A DNA stretch of 40,842 bases, taken from positions 1,603,876 through 1,644,717 of the forward strand of contig NZ_LIUT01000001.1 of the NCBI RefSeq assembly GCF_001277345.1, written 5' to 3'. The notes below the pieces were generated by a model. The model was not told the origin of the DNA. It ran no database searches and saw only the letters and a program-made list of their open reading frames with translations. The position numbers and the translations under genes are program-made. Origin of the DNA: Paenibacillus solani. GTDB lineage: Bacteria; Bacillota; Bacilli; Paenibacillales; Paenibacillaceae. Position 1 is the stretch's first letter, and the number at the start of each line of letters is the position of its first letter. Shown here piece after piece: positions 23,877 to 32,039 of the stretch.

Positions 23877-25816
23877 ACCGTATCACCCCGCAGTTTCTGT
23901 TCAGTTTGCACAATCTCTTCAACCGGAATGTAATAGCCATTATTACGGTCAAAGGACATGGTTGCCATGATAATCAGGACCGCAATACCGGCAATGATGG
24001 ATGGAATCCACCAGCTGAATACCAGGAAGAAGCCAAGGAAGAAGAAGGCGATACCCAAAATAAACGGTTTTCCAGTGTTGCTAGGCATATGAATCTTGGT
24101 GATTTTCTCATCCGACAACGGTTCGTTGTTCTTCTTGGAGAACCAGTATGCATCGCGTCCCTTAACTTTTGGTGTAACGGCAAAGTTGTAAACAGGGACC
24201 GGGCTTGGTGTAGACCATTCGAGTGCGCGTGCATCCCATGGATCACCTGTTTTGTCGCGCGGCTCGTAACGTGTACTCCAGTAGATGTTGTATACCAAGA
24301 TAATAAATCCGATTGCGAGTCCAATCGCGCCGACCATCGACAGCATATTCAGCGGACCAAAGCCGGTCTCAGCCGAGTAGGTGTAAGTACGGCGGGTCAT
24401 CCCTTTCAATCCCAGGAAGAACAGCGGGAAGAAAGTCACGTTGAACGATATGGCAATGAACCAGAAAGCAAGTTTACCGAGCTTCTCATTCAGACGGAAG
24501 CCGAATACTTTAGGGAACCAGTAATGGAAACCTGCAATAACGGCGAATACGGCGCCTGGAATGAGCACATAGTGGAAGTGGGCAACCAGGAACATGGTGT
24601 TATGATACTGATAGTCCGCACTTGCCATCGCCAGCATAACGCCTGTTACGCCACCGATCGTAAAGATCGGAATAAATGCGAGCGAGTAGAGCATTGGTGT
24701 TGTGAAGCTTATTCGGCCTTTACGCAGCGTAAAGAGCCAGTTAAATATTTTGATCCCGGTCGGAACAGCGATGGCCATCGTCGTAATCGAGAAGAAGCCG
24801 TTAACCATAGCGCCTTGACCCATCGTATAGAAGTGGTGGGCCCAAACCAGGAAGGAAAGTCCCGAGATAATCACCATACTAAGTACCATGGAGGAATATC
24901 CGTACAGGTTCTTTCTGGAGAAGGTCGAAATAATCTCACTAAAGATACCAAACGCAGGCAAGATAACGATATATACCTCAGGGTGACCCCATACCCAGAA
25001 CAAGTTGGCCCAGAGCATATCCATACCGCCATTGGCCATCGTGAAGAATTGGGAGCCAAAAACGCGGTCGAACAGCATAAGCAGGAGTGCAATTGTAAGT
25101 ACAGGGAAAGCAAAGATAATGATGACACATGTAATCAATACAGCCCATGTAAACATTGGCATACGCATCAGGGTCATGCCAGGAGCACGCATTTTCATAA
25201 TGGTGACGATAAAGTTAAGGCCCGTCAACAGTGTACCAATCCCTGAAATCTGAAGTGCCAGTGAATAATAGTTGTTACCAACGGTTGGACTGAACTCAAT
25301 ACTTGCGAGCGGGAAATATGCGGTCCAACCAGCATCCGGCGATCCTCCGATAACGAAGGAAATGTTAAACAGCATCGCGCCAGCAAAGAACAGCCAAAAG
25401 CTGATCGCATTCAGTTTAGGGAAAGCAACATCCCGTGCACCGATCTGGAGCGGAATAACGACGTTCATAAGTCCAAAGATGAACGGCATAGCCATAAATA
25501 GTATCATAATAACGCCATGCGTTGTAAATACTTCGTTGTAATGCTGACCGTCCAGAAACTTCATATCTGGAGCGGCGGTTTGCGCACGCATCATGATGGC
25601 GTCAACGCCACCGCGGAAGAGCATGATCAATGCACAGAGGATGTACATGACACCAATTCTTTTGTGATCCACGGTTGTGAGCCATTCCCGCCACAGATAT
25701 CCCCACTTCTTGTAATAGGTCAAACCGAAGAGGATTGCGAGAGAGGCGAGTACGATGCTCACCATGGCACCATAAATTAACGGCTCACCGGTAACGAAAA
25801 ATTCGTCCCATTTCAT
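23873..25816 (-). CDS. qoxB: Cytochrome aa3 quinol oxidase subunit I
   Basis: Catalytic subunit of the menaquinol oxidase: reduces O2 to water and pumps protons. 647 residues, about fifteen membrane helices. Seen ligands: His100 in FTTHGVIMILF (low-spin heme), His278 and the cross-linked Tyr282 in WGHPEVYIV (CuB), His327/His328 in WAHHFYTMG (CuB), and His413 and His415 in VAHFHYVL (high-spin heme and low-spin heme). The HPEVY motif marks an A-type proton-pumping oxidase. A ribosome binding site, AAAGGAG, precedes the ATG. It is second in the operon, 63 bp after qoxA. Confidence 0.97.
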   Translation of the reverse strand: MKWDEFFVTGEPLIYGAMVSIVLASLAILFGLTYYKKWGYLWREWLTTVDHKRIGVMYILCALIMLFRGGVDAIMMRAQTAAPDMKFLDGQHYNEVFTTHGVIMILFMAMPFIFGLMNVVIPLQIGARDVAFPKLNAISFWLFFAGAMLFNISFVIGGSPDAGWTAYFPLASIEFSPTVGNNYYSLALQISGIGTLLTGLNFIVTIMKMRAPGMTLMRMPMFTWAVLITCVIIIFAFPVLTIALLLMLFDRVFGSQFFTMANGGMDMLWANLFWVWGHPEVYIVILPAFGIFSEIISTFSRKNLYGYSSMVLSMVIISGLSFLVWAHHFYTMGQGAMVNGFFSITTMAIAVPTGIKIFNWLFTLRKGRISFTTPMLYSLAFIPIFTIGGVTGVMLAMASADYQYHNTMFLVAHFHYVLIPGAVFAVIAGFHYWFPKVFGFRLNEKLGKLAFWFIAISFNVTFFPLFFLGLKGMTRRTYTYSAETGFGPLNMLSMVGAIGLAIGFIILVYNIYWSTRYEPRDKTGDPWDARALEWSTPSPVPVYNFAVTPKVKGRDAYWFSKKNNEPLSDEKITKIHMPSNTGKPFILGIAFFFLGFFLVFSWWIPSIIAGIAVLIIMATMSFDRNNGYYIPVEEIVQTEQKLRGDTV

Positions 25817-25879
25817 AAAGGCCTAGCTCCTTTCTGGATGTGTGAAGGATATCGGATTAAGCACGCTTGACTCGCCGAT

Positions 25880-26884
25880 TTAATGTCCTTCATGTTGATG
25901 ATTTGAACTTTCATCTAAAGACGAATCTGGATCTGGTTTGTTAGGATCAACGTTCGGTACGTTGTCAAACTCGGATTCTTCTGTAGTAGCAGGATCCGGA
26001 TGTAGTTCATTATGGTCCATACCCTCCATATTGCCATTGGCATCTCCACCATGATGGTGGCCTTCGGCTGGTGGAGGACTGAACTCCAAGTGATTGCTCG
26101 AGAAGGTCATTCGTCCAACATGCTCTGTTTTGAGCAGCTTATTGAACTCATCTTCCTTCAGTTCAGGCGCAGTTTCTTTTACATCCTTAACCCACTTATC
26201 ATACTCCGTTGGAGTCATGGCAAGTGTTTCAAACTCCATATGCGCGAATCCTTCACCACTGAAGTTCGCATTGCGGCCCAGCATAGAGCCTGGTTCCTCG
26301 GCAACCATGTTGAGCTTCGTGAGCATGTCGCTCATCGCGTATTTCTGACCATGAAGCTGCGGAATCCAGAAGCTTGTGATCGGACCGAAAGAGTAGAGTC
26401 TAAATTCAATCGGACGATTGGTTGGAATGTTGACGTAGTTTACCGTTTCGATGCCTTCTTCAGGATAGCTGAAGTGCCACTTCCAGTTGGAAGAAGAAGC
26501 GTAAATAACCAAAGGCTTCTGGTCCTCATAGCCTGCAGGCACCTTCTCAACAGCCACCGTCGTTTTCACGGTAACAACCGAGAGGACGACAACGATCAGA
26601 ATCGGGATGGCAGTCCATAGGATTTCCAGCCATTTATTGCCCTCTTCATGCGGTGGCTCATAGCCTTCGTTCGATTTTTTGGCTCGATATTTGGTGAGTA
26701 TCACAATATAGAGCGTGTAAACCACGGCTAAAATTCCGACCATCACTAATATGGAAAAAATGATTGTATCGGATAGGGTTCTAGCAGCAGGTCCTTTCGG
26801 ATTTAACACAGTGAGCGAGCTGCATCCCGATAAGAGCAAGGTGAAGCTTAATAACATTGCAAATAACGGCCCTCTTTTGTTCAT
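25880..26884 (-). CDS. qoxA: Cytochrome aa3 quinol oxidase subunit II (lipoprotein)
   Basis: 334 residues. Seen: lipoprotein signal with lipobox LLSGC, two membrane helices (about 41-65 and 83-105), then an extracytoplasmic cupredoxin-like domain with WKWHFSYPEEGIETVNY, FRLYSFGPITSFWIPQL and a CuA region (FSGEGFAHMEF) in which the CuA cysteines are missing. This absence shows a quinol oxidase and not a cytochrome c oxidase. The C-terminus after residue about 275 is a His/Asp/Glu/Pro-rich tail (GHHHGGDANG...NHQHEGH) that is unusual. ATG 26884 has GGAAAGGGG six bases upstream; the ORF extends to 26923 without support. First gene of qoxABCD. Confidence 0.95.
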   Translation of the reverse strand: MNKRGPLFAMLLSFTLLLSGCSSLTVLNPKGPAARTLSDTIIFSILVMVGILAVVYTLYIVILTKYRAKKSNEGYEPPHEEGNKWLEILWTAIPILIVVVLSVVTVKTTVAVEKVPAGYEDQKPLVIYASSSNWKWHFSYPEEGIETVNYVNIPTNRPIEFRLYSFGPITSFWIPQLHGQKYAMSDMLTKLNMVAEEPGSMLGRNANFSGEGFAHMEFETLAMTPTEYDKWVKDVKETAPELKEDEFNKLLKTEHVGRMTFSSNHLEFSPPPAEGHHHGGDANGNMEGMDHNELHPDPATTEESEFDNVPNVDPNKPDPDSSLDESSNHQHEGH

Positions 26885-26988
26885 GATGTACCCCTTTCCT
26901 TGAAACGGCTTCATTCGAATCATGTTTTACTGACATATATATAGTAGGAATTTCCGATCCCCTTTGCAAAACACATAAATTAGAATCA

Positions 26989-27016
26989 ATTACATATAAA
27001 TCCATATTCGTGTCAA
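26989..27016 (-). promoter_or_regulatory. Sigma-A promoter of qoxABCD
   Basis: On the minus strand TTGACA (27016-27011), 16-bp spacer, TGTAAT (26994-26989). This leaves a leader of about 100 nt to the qoxA ATG. Confidence 0.65.
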
Positions 27017-27739
27017 AACATGTACTATTGTGTGTTCAATTTGTTACAGAAGGGACGGCGTGTGAGCGAAATCATTGTAGTGGCGCGATTTTCGGGCAGT
27101 TCATACTTTGTTCAAACTTTCACGAGAGTTACTGGTTTCGTCACAAATTTGGGCTGTTTTTGACGGGGCATCACCCTCCATTTTCCAGACAAATTCCTTT
27201 ATTTATAAGGACTTAGACGAATATGTAAATTTTTTCACAAGAATAAAAGGAGTTGATAAATGATGTGCTCCACCAAAATCACATTCGGTTGAATTTGTTT
27301 CTGAAATTGAGATTATCAAAAAAAGGTATTTTAAAATGCATAGGAAAAACTATAAGACGCGGTATAAAAGGAAAAAGACGACTTGGCATTCGATAGGTGA
27401 ATGGTTATCAATTCCTGTATTCTGGTGGGTAAGCAGGTTGCTAAGAGTGAGGAGCATTGCATGCATTTTAGGGAGGTTCATACAGGTTATTGTACTGAAT
27501 TTTTCCCGCTATGCCATTTATCACACTGCTTGGCCCATAGGTAGGTTCCGTGATCTCGTGTAGATCAACAATGGCGAATATATTAGACATCCGGTATAAA
27601 GTTACTCGTGAATCTGTCAGAAAAAAGCCCATATCGGCATCCAGAATTTTGCTGTGATATTGGGGTTTGGAATCATATGACTCTTTCACCCCCTGTTCAA
27701 TAATATATGAAATACCTTCGGTAGGGACTCTCCCAGGGA
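27017..27739. other. Long intergenic region without a supported gene
   Basis: About 720 bp between the qox promoter and the MocR stop codon. It is AT-rich and contains two unsupported frames: plus 27336-27563 (75 codons, AAAGGT nine bases upstream) and minus 27743-27468 (91 codons, TTG start overlapping the MocR stop, no ribosome binding site). Neither resembles a family I know. The part up to about 27250 probably carries upstream control sequences for qox. I see no clear terminator behind the MocR gene. Confidence 0.5.
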
Positions 27740-29215
27740 TCAATGATCTAGGGAAAGCCTTTCTTTACCAAGTTGGAGACGGATAAGCTCCGCAAGCCGG
27801 ATAAGCCCGCTCTTCAGCTGATCGTATGAGGCATAAGCATAGGATAAGCGCAGGTGCTGCTGGTCGTTGCGGTCATATATATTTCCGGGATTAAGCAAAA
27901 TATTTTCCTTGAGCGCCTGTTCAAATAAAGGACGAATGGAGAGGGGGTTATTGATGCAAAGCCAAATATAAAATCCACCTTGCGGGATATTCCAACATGC
28001 GATGTCACTGAAGTATTGGTCCAGTATAGAGAGAGTGAAATCTCGGCGTTTCAACAACTCTGCCCGGATATGATTGAGATGATTCTCATATAATCCGCTT
28101 GAGAGCCATTCGGCGACAGCATGTTGGGAGAGGGAGCTGGAGCCGTAATCGGTTTGCATTTTGATATCGGACAATCGATCAATGACCGGCTCAGGGCCAA
28201 CGATCCATCCGAGGCGGAGCCCGGGTCCAAGTGTCTTGGACATGCTTCCCATATAGAGCACAAGTCCTTGTTTATCCAGTGCTTTCAGAGGGGGAGGAGC
28301 GGGCGTATCAAACCATATATCCCCGTACACATCATCCTCGATAACAGGGAGCCTTTCCTGTGCACAAACCCGAAGTAACTCTGCTCGTCTATCTGAAGAC
28401 ATGAGCGTGCCGGTAGGGTTATGGAAGGAAGGAATCGTGTAAAGCAAGGCAGCACTGTGCTGACGCTTAAGTCTGTCAATATCATCCAATTTAATTCCTT
28501 GATCATCCATCGGAATGCCGTGCAAATACATACCGGCAGATTGAAACACATGGATGGAGTTTAGATAAGAGGGATTCTCTACCAAAATGGAAGAGCCTTG
28601 CTCCAGAAGTCCCAGCGAGATCAATTGTAAGCCTTGCAGCCCGCCAGAGACGATCAGAATGGAGGAGGGGGAGGCTATAATCCCCTTCTTGTTCAGATGC
28701 TCACTGATGATTTCCCTTAAATATAGGCTGCCTTTCGGTTCCGAGTAGCCCAAAGTGAAATGGCTGGCCATATTGCCGCTAAACGCCTTCCGCATTTGGT
28801 CGGTCGGCAGAAGATCTGGCGAAAGCTCGCCTGTTCCGAGACGGATCATGTTCGAATCGGTTTCTGCACGATTGATTAGCTGGATCATATGGATATTAGG
28901 TTGATATGAGCCTGAATTCACATAGTGATTCCAATCAGGCGGGGGCGTGGCAGCGAGCAAACTCCAGGTGTTATTAATGACAAGAGTCCCTTGTCCCACG
29001 CGGGATTCAATTAATCCATCTGCGACGAGCTCCCCGAGCGCATATACAATGGTACTGCGGTTAACTTGAAACTTGGCAGCTAGATCTCGCTGCGTAGGAA
29101 TCCGGATGCCGACAGGCCATTCACCATTCATGATTTTGCGTTTGATATATTCATAAATTTGTCGATGCAGCGGTATATCGGAGGAGGATTTATTTAACTT
29201 CCAATCTTCAGTCAT
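27740..29215 (-). CDS. MocR/GabR-type regulator: GntR wHTH fused to aminotransferase domain
   Basis: PLP-dependent transcription factor, 491 residues. Seen: an N-terminal GntR winged helix (about 10-80: IPLHRQIYEYIKRKI, RIPTQRDLAAKFQVNRSTIVYAL, RVGQGTLV), a linker, then a class-I aminotransferase fold (about 115-480) with FHNPTG, VIEDDVYGD and the PLP lysine in GSMSKTLGPGLRLGWI. Known: MocR proteins sense amino acids or PLP and control transport or metabolic genes. Here it is divergent from a LysE-type amino acid exporter with a shared repeat operator, so that exporter is the probable target. ATG 29215 is preferred; TTG 29224 is possible. Confidence 0.92.
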   Translation of the reverse strand: MTEDWKLNKSSSDIPLHRQIYEYIKRKIMNGEWPVGIRIPTQRDLAAKFQVNRSTIVYALGELVADGLIESRVGQGTLVINNTWSLLAATPPPDWNHYVNSGSYQPNIHMIQLINRAETDSNMIRLGTGELSPDLLPTDQMRKAFSGNMASHFTLGYSEPKGSLYLREIISEHLNKKGIIASPSSILIVSGGLQGLQLISLGLLEQGSSILVENPSYLNSIHVFQSAGMYLHGIPMDDQGIKLDDIDRLKRQHSAALLYTIPSFHNPTGTLMSSDRRAELLRVCAQERLPVIEDDVYGDIWFDTPAPPPLKALDKQGLVLYMGSMSKTLGPGLRLGWIVGPEPVIDRLSDIKMQTDYGSSSLSQHAVAEWLSSGLYENHLNHIRAELLKRRDFTLSILDQYFSDIACWNIPQGGFYIWLCINNPLSIRPLFEQALKENILLNPGNIYDRNDQQHLRLSYAYASYDQLKSGLIRLAELIRLQLGKERLSLDH

Positions 29216-29264
29216 AGGTATCAATTATCCTGCTTTCATGTAGTGTTATGCCTCAGTATAACGT

Positions 29265-29297
29265 ATTGGTTGGGTTCCGTGCCAACCAATTGGTTGG
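29265..29297. promoter_or_regulatory. Probable MocR operator: direct repeats plus palindrome
   Basis: ATTGGTTGG occurs at 29265-29273 and again at 29289-29297 (24-bp period), and the second copy is half of a perfect 16-bp palindrome CCAACCAATTGGTTGG (29282-29297). It overlaps a minus-strand promoter for the regulator (TTGGCA, then TATACT after 19 bp) and lies just upstream of a TACAAT -10 (29320-29325) for the exporter that has no well-spaced -35, as in an activated promoter. Confidence 0.7.
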
Positions 29298-29357
29298 AGA
29301 CGCAGCTGATTTCCTCCTGTACAATGATGAAAAAATTCACTGGAGGTATGGTTACAT

Positions 29358-29975
29358 ATGTTAGGCGTCATCGTTCATGGTTTCATTCTAGCTTTAGGTC
29401 TTATTCTTCCTTTAGGTGTGCAGAACATATTTGTATTTAATCAGGGAGCGATACAAACCCGCTTTATCAAGGCGCTGCCTGTCATCATTACCGCATCGTT
29501 ATGTGATACGCTGCTGATTTCCTTAGCAGTTATGGGGGTATCCGTTGTCGTACTTGAATACGAATGGTTTCGGTCCGTGCTGTTTGTATTGGGAATTTGT
29601 TTCCTGGTCTATATGGGGTTGGTGACCTGGAAGAGTATACCTTCAGGTCAAGCACAAGAAAAAGCTCGCTTATTTACCCAAAAGAAGCAAATCGTATTTG
29701 CCATGTCTGTATCCTTGTTAAACCCTCATGCTGTCCTGGATACGATAGGTGTCATTGGTACAAGCTCACTGCATTATTCAGGCTCAGAGAAAGCCGTATT
29801 TGCAGCTGTTTGCATCGCTGTCTCGTGGTTGTGGTTCTTGGGCCTGGGCATCGCCGGACGGGCTGCCGGAAGGATGGATCCATCAGGGAGATTGTTATCC
29901 GTGTTGAACCGTATATCGGCGCTGATTATGTGGGGAACAGCCGGATACCTGGGGTGGAGCTTGACGCTATCATAG
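29358..29975 (+). CDS. LysE/ArgO-type amino acid exporter
   Basis: Membrane exporter of basic or other amino acids, 205 residues with about six hydrophobic helices. Seen: GLILPLGVQNIFVFNQGA, the N-terminal LysE signature, SLCDTLLISLAVMGV, and SLLNPHAVLDTIGVIG with the conserved Asn-Pro-His-Ala. TGGAGG lies ten bases before the ATG. Its promoter region is shared with the divergent MocR regulator, so it is probably induced by the amino acid it exports. No terminator is evident before the next promoter at 30023. Confidence 0.9.
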   Translation: MLGVIVHGFILALGLILPLGVQNIFVFNQGAIQTRFIKALPVIITASLCDTLLISLAVMGVSVVVLEYEWFRSVLFVLGICFLVYMGLVTWKSIPSGQAQEKARLFTQKKQIVFAMSVSLLNPHAVLDTIGVIGTSSLHYSGSEKAVFAAVCIAVSWLWFLGLGIAGRAAGRMDPSGRLLSVLNRISALIMWGTAGYLGWSLTLS

Positions 29976-30022
29976 TTAAAACGATTTAGTTGTGAATTTT
30001 TAATTATAGATGATTAATCTCT

Positions 30023-30051
30023 TTGTCAGCACTTTTTCCAACCTATATAAT
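30023..30051 (+). promoter_or_regulatory. Sigma-A promoter of the GNAT gene
   Basis: TTGTCA (30023-30028), 17-bp spacer, consensus TATAAT (30046-30051), 37 bp before the start codon. Confidence 0.8.
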
Positions 30052-30088
30052 GAACCTAATTCAAAAGAGGGTATGAGGAGGGGGAGAC

Positions 30089-30937
30089 ATGGAATATAGA
30101 TTGGTAAAGTCTGATCGCACTATGTTCTCAAAATATTTTGCTACCTATTATAAGAACAATTGGTTTAGACCAAGCTGGGATGATTTAACCAAGGTTCTTT
30201 CAAATTCGGATGATGGTTATTGGGTTTTTGCGGGTGACGATAAAGCAGCTGGAGTTTATTTGCCTGACCTTTCCATCGGACTTGTATTTGGCATATCCCC
30301 TTATTCGATTACGACAGAGCTGATCCATTTCTTGAAGAGACATGCCTTTACAACTTGGAATTTGACGAAGGAACTGCATGCATATAATGTTCTGGATGAG
30401 CAAGAGAGCGCTTATCGCGATGCTGGTTTTGTATGGGTTGGATCAAGACAATGCATGCTTCGGCCTACCGAGCAGCTGGAAACATCGATAAATATCAATT
30501 ATGTAGACAGAAGACCTGCCATAGAAGATATGTCTAGAATTGCAGAGGTGTTTAGCAAAGCATATGCCAATGGTCCGGATGAGAGAGAAGAAGGGGTTTA
30601 TGCAGACGATTTGGTCCGATATTTTGACCATGTGCCCGAGAAGCTGCTGAAAGCATCTAGTGTAATATGCGATCGAACGACGGAAGAAGTCGCGGGTGTG
30701 TGTTTGATTTCTATTTGGGAGGGCTTACCGCTCGTTTACAGTATAGCCGTGCTACAGCAACATAGAGGAAAAGGGCTGGCAATCGCAATGCTGGAGAAAG
30801 CCTTAACGGTCTTGGAACTTGAATACCCTGTGCTCCGTCTCTTTGTTACAAGGGGGAATCAAGCGGAGCTGCTCTATAGGAAGAAAGGTTTTCTCTCAGG
30901 TGGGGAATATCATCATTATAAATATACCATCGAGTAA
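30089..30937 (+). CDS. GNAT family N-acetyltransferase
   Basis: 282 residues. Seen: a C-terminal GNAT domain (about 135-282) with VYSIAVLQQHRGKGLAIAML, the acetyl-CoA pyrophosphate loop (QxHRGKGLA), and NQAELLYRKKGF near the end. The N-terminal half (1-130) has aromatic-rich segments (KNNWFRPSWDD, DDGYWVFAGDD, GFVWVGSRQCML) and probably is a second, divergent GNAT-like half; it has no acetyl-CoA loop. Substrate unknown. It has its own strong promoter and a good GGAGG site. It is followed 83 bp later by the isomerase gene on the same strand and may be cotranscribed with it. Confidence 0.85.
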   Translation: MEYRLVKSDRTMFSKYFATYYKNNWFRPSWDDLTKVLSNSDDGYWVFAGDDKAAGVYLPDLSIGLVFGISPYSITTELIHFLKRHAFTTWNLTKELHAYNVLDEQESAYRDAGFVWVGSRQCMLRPTEQLETSININYVDRRPAIEDMSRIAEVFSKAYANGPDEREEGVYADDLVRYFDHVPEKLLKASSVICDRTTEEVAGVCLISIWEGLPLVYSIAVLQQHRGKGLAIAMLEKALTVLELEYPVLRLFVTRGNQAELLYRKKGFLSGGEYHHYKYTIE

Positions 30938-31020
30938 GAAATGTAGGGTAATGGTCATGGGAGCAAGATAAACTGGAGATGGTACCCTTATTCAACCATT
31001 TTTAGTAGGAGGTCAAGCCA

Positions 31021-31833
31021 GTGAACATATCGATCGGCGGCTATTCTTTTTATAATACGTTTCTTGAAGGGAAAATGGATGTATTCGGTTATTTGGAGAC
31101 AGTTAAGTACCGATATCGGATGGACGCGGTTGATTTGTGGAACGGCTTTTTCATTGATCGGAGCGATATCGTCTATAAGCTCGCGGATAAAAGCTACATT
31201 CGGAAAATCAGAGAGGCTCTGGATGAGAAGGAGATGAGGGTAGTCAACTTCGCCGTCGACGGGGCGCATTTATGGGATCCTGACCCGGATGTTAGGCAGA
31301 GACTGTATGAGAATGCGCTGGTTCATCTTGATGCTGCTGAAATATTGGGGGCGGAAACCGTGCGGATTGATACTGGGGGCAGCTACCAGGAATCGGAATC
31401 GATGTCGGATGAACAATACGAGTATACGGTCAAACGTTATCGTGAATATGCTGAACGTGCAGCGGATCGGGGCTATACTGTAGGTCCAGAAAATCATATG
31501 GGCGCTTCCTTGCTGCCACGGGAAATGAAGCGAATTGCGGAGGAAGTTCATCACCCAGCGTTTGGTTTCCTGCTTCATCTTGGCAGGTGGAAAGCCGATG
31601 AGTCCGAAGGGGATGAAATGGTTGCCCCTTGGACGGTTCATACGCATTTTGATGCAAAAACCGCGGTTCTTCCCGAAGCGGAGGAGAAGGTGCGCAGCCT
31701 CCTTGCGGGCGGATATAAAGGGTATTGGGGCGTCGAATACAATGCACCAGGCAACCAATATATCGAGATGGAGTGGATCATCGGAGCGGTAAAAAGGATT
31801 GTAAGCAGTGCAAGCCAAGCCCGAAAGAAATGA
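31021..31833 (+). CDS. Sugar phosphate isomerase/epimerase-like TIM barrel protein
   Basis: 270 residues of the xylose-isomerase-like (AP_endonuc_2) superfamily, cytoplasmic. Seen: N-terminal strand ISIGGYSFYNTF, MDAVDLWNGFF, MRVVNFAVDGAHLWD, AETVRIDTGGSYQ, a metal-ligand pattern GPENHMG, LLHLGRWKADE, HTHFDAK and WGVEYNAPG. These are the usual strands and metal ligands (Glu, His, Asp, Glu) of the family, though FLLHLGR replaces the commoner D.GN/ D.GH at one strand. Substrate unknown; relatives act on inositol or keto sugars. GTG 31021 has GGAGGT seven bases upstream. Confidence 0.82.
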   Translation: MNISIGGYSFYNTFLEGKMDVFGYLETVKYRYRMDAVDLWNGFFIDRSDIVYKLADKSYIRKIREALDEKEMRVVNFAVDGAHLWDPDPDVRQRLYENALVHLDAAEILGAETVRIDTGGSYQESESMSDEQYEYTVKRYREYAERAADRGYTVGPENHMGASLLPREMKRIAEEVHHPAFGFLLHLGRWKADESEGDEMVAPWTVHTHFDAKTAVLPEAEEKVRSLLAGGYKGYWGVEYNAPGNQYIEMEWIIGAVKRIVSSASQARKK

Positions 31834-31940
31834 TTGGTCAGCAGGCTCTCCCTTTCCACCTTCGTAAGTTTGCTAGACCAGAAAAAGGGAAAGCTGCATT
31901 TCGCCCGCTTGGCAGTTATATAGTTCATAGTTTTTAGAAA

Positions 31941-31972
31941 AGAGAGCCGATTCTAGCAGAATCGGCTCTCTT
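31941..31972. terminator. Bidirectional terminator between convergent genes
   Basis: Perfect 14-bp stem AGAGAGCCGATTCT / AGAATCGGCTCTCT, AGC loop. T-rich flanks on both strands; serves the isomerase gene (+) and the ABC exporter genes (-). Confidence 0.85.
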
Positions 31973-32039
31973 ATCTATGATTACAGTCAGCAACTTATCT
32001 ATCCTGCGGAATAAGAACGTTCCCTTTAACTACTTAGCT

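Noticed and set aside
23906..25246. 446-codon plus-strand frame opposite qoxB
   Set aside because: It is exactly antisense to a clearly conserved catalytic subunit; composition (many Glu/Arg/His/Asn) reflects the complement of membrane helices. A shadow frame.
27336..27563. 75-codon plus-strand frame in the qox-mocR gap
   Set aside because: Weak AAAGGT site only; the Arg/Lys/Trp-rich product resembles nothing known and overlaps the opposing frame.
27468..27743. 91-codon minus-strand frame overlapping the end of the MocR gene
   Set aside because: TTG start without a ribosome binding site and no family resemblance. Not excluded, but not supported.
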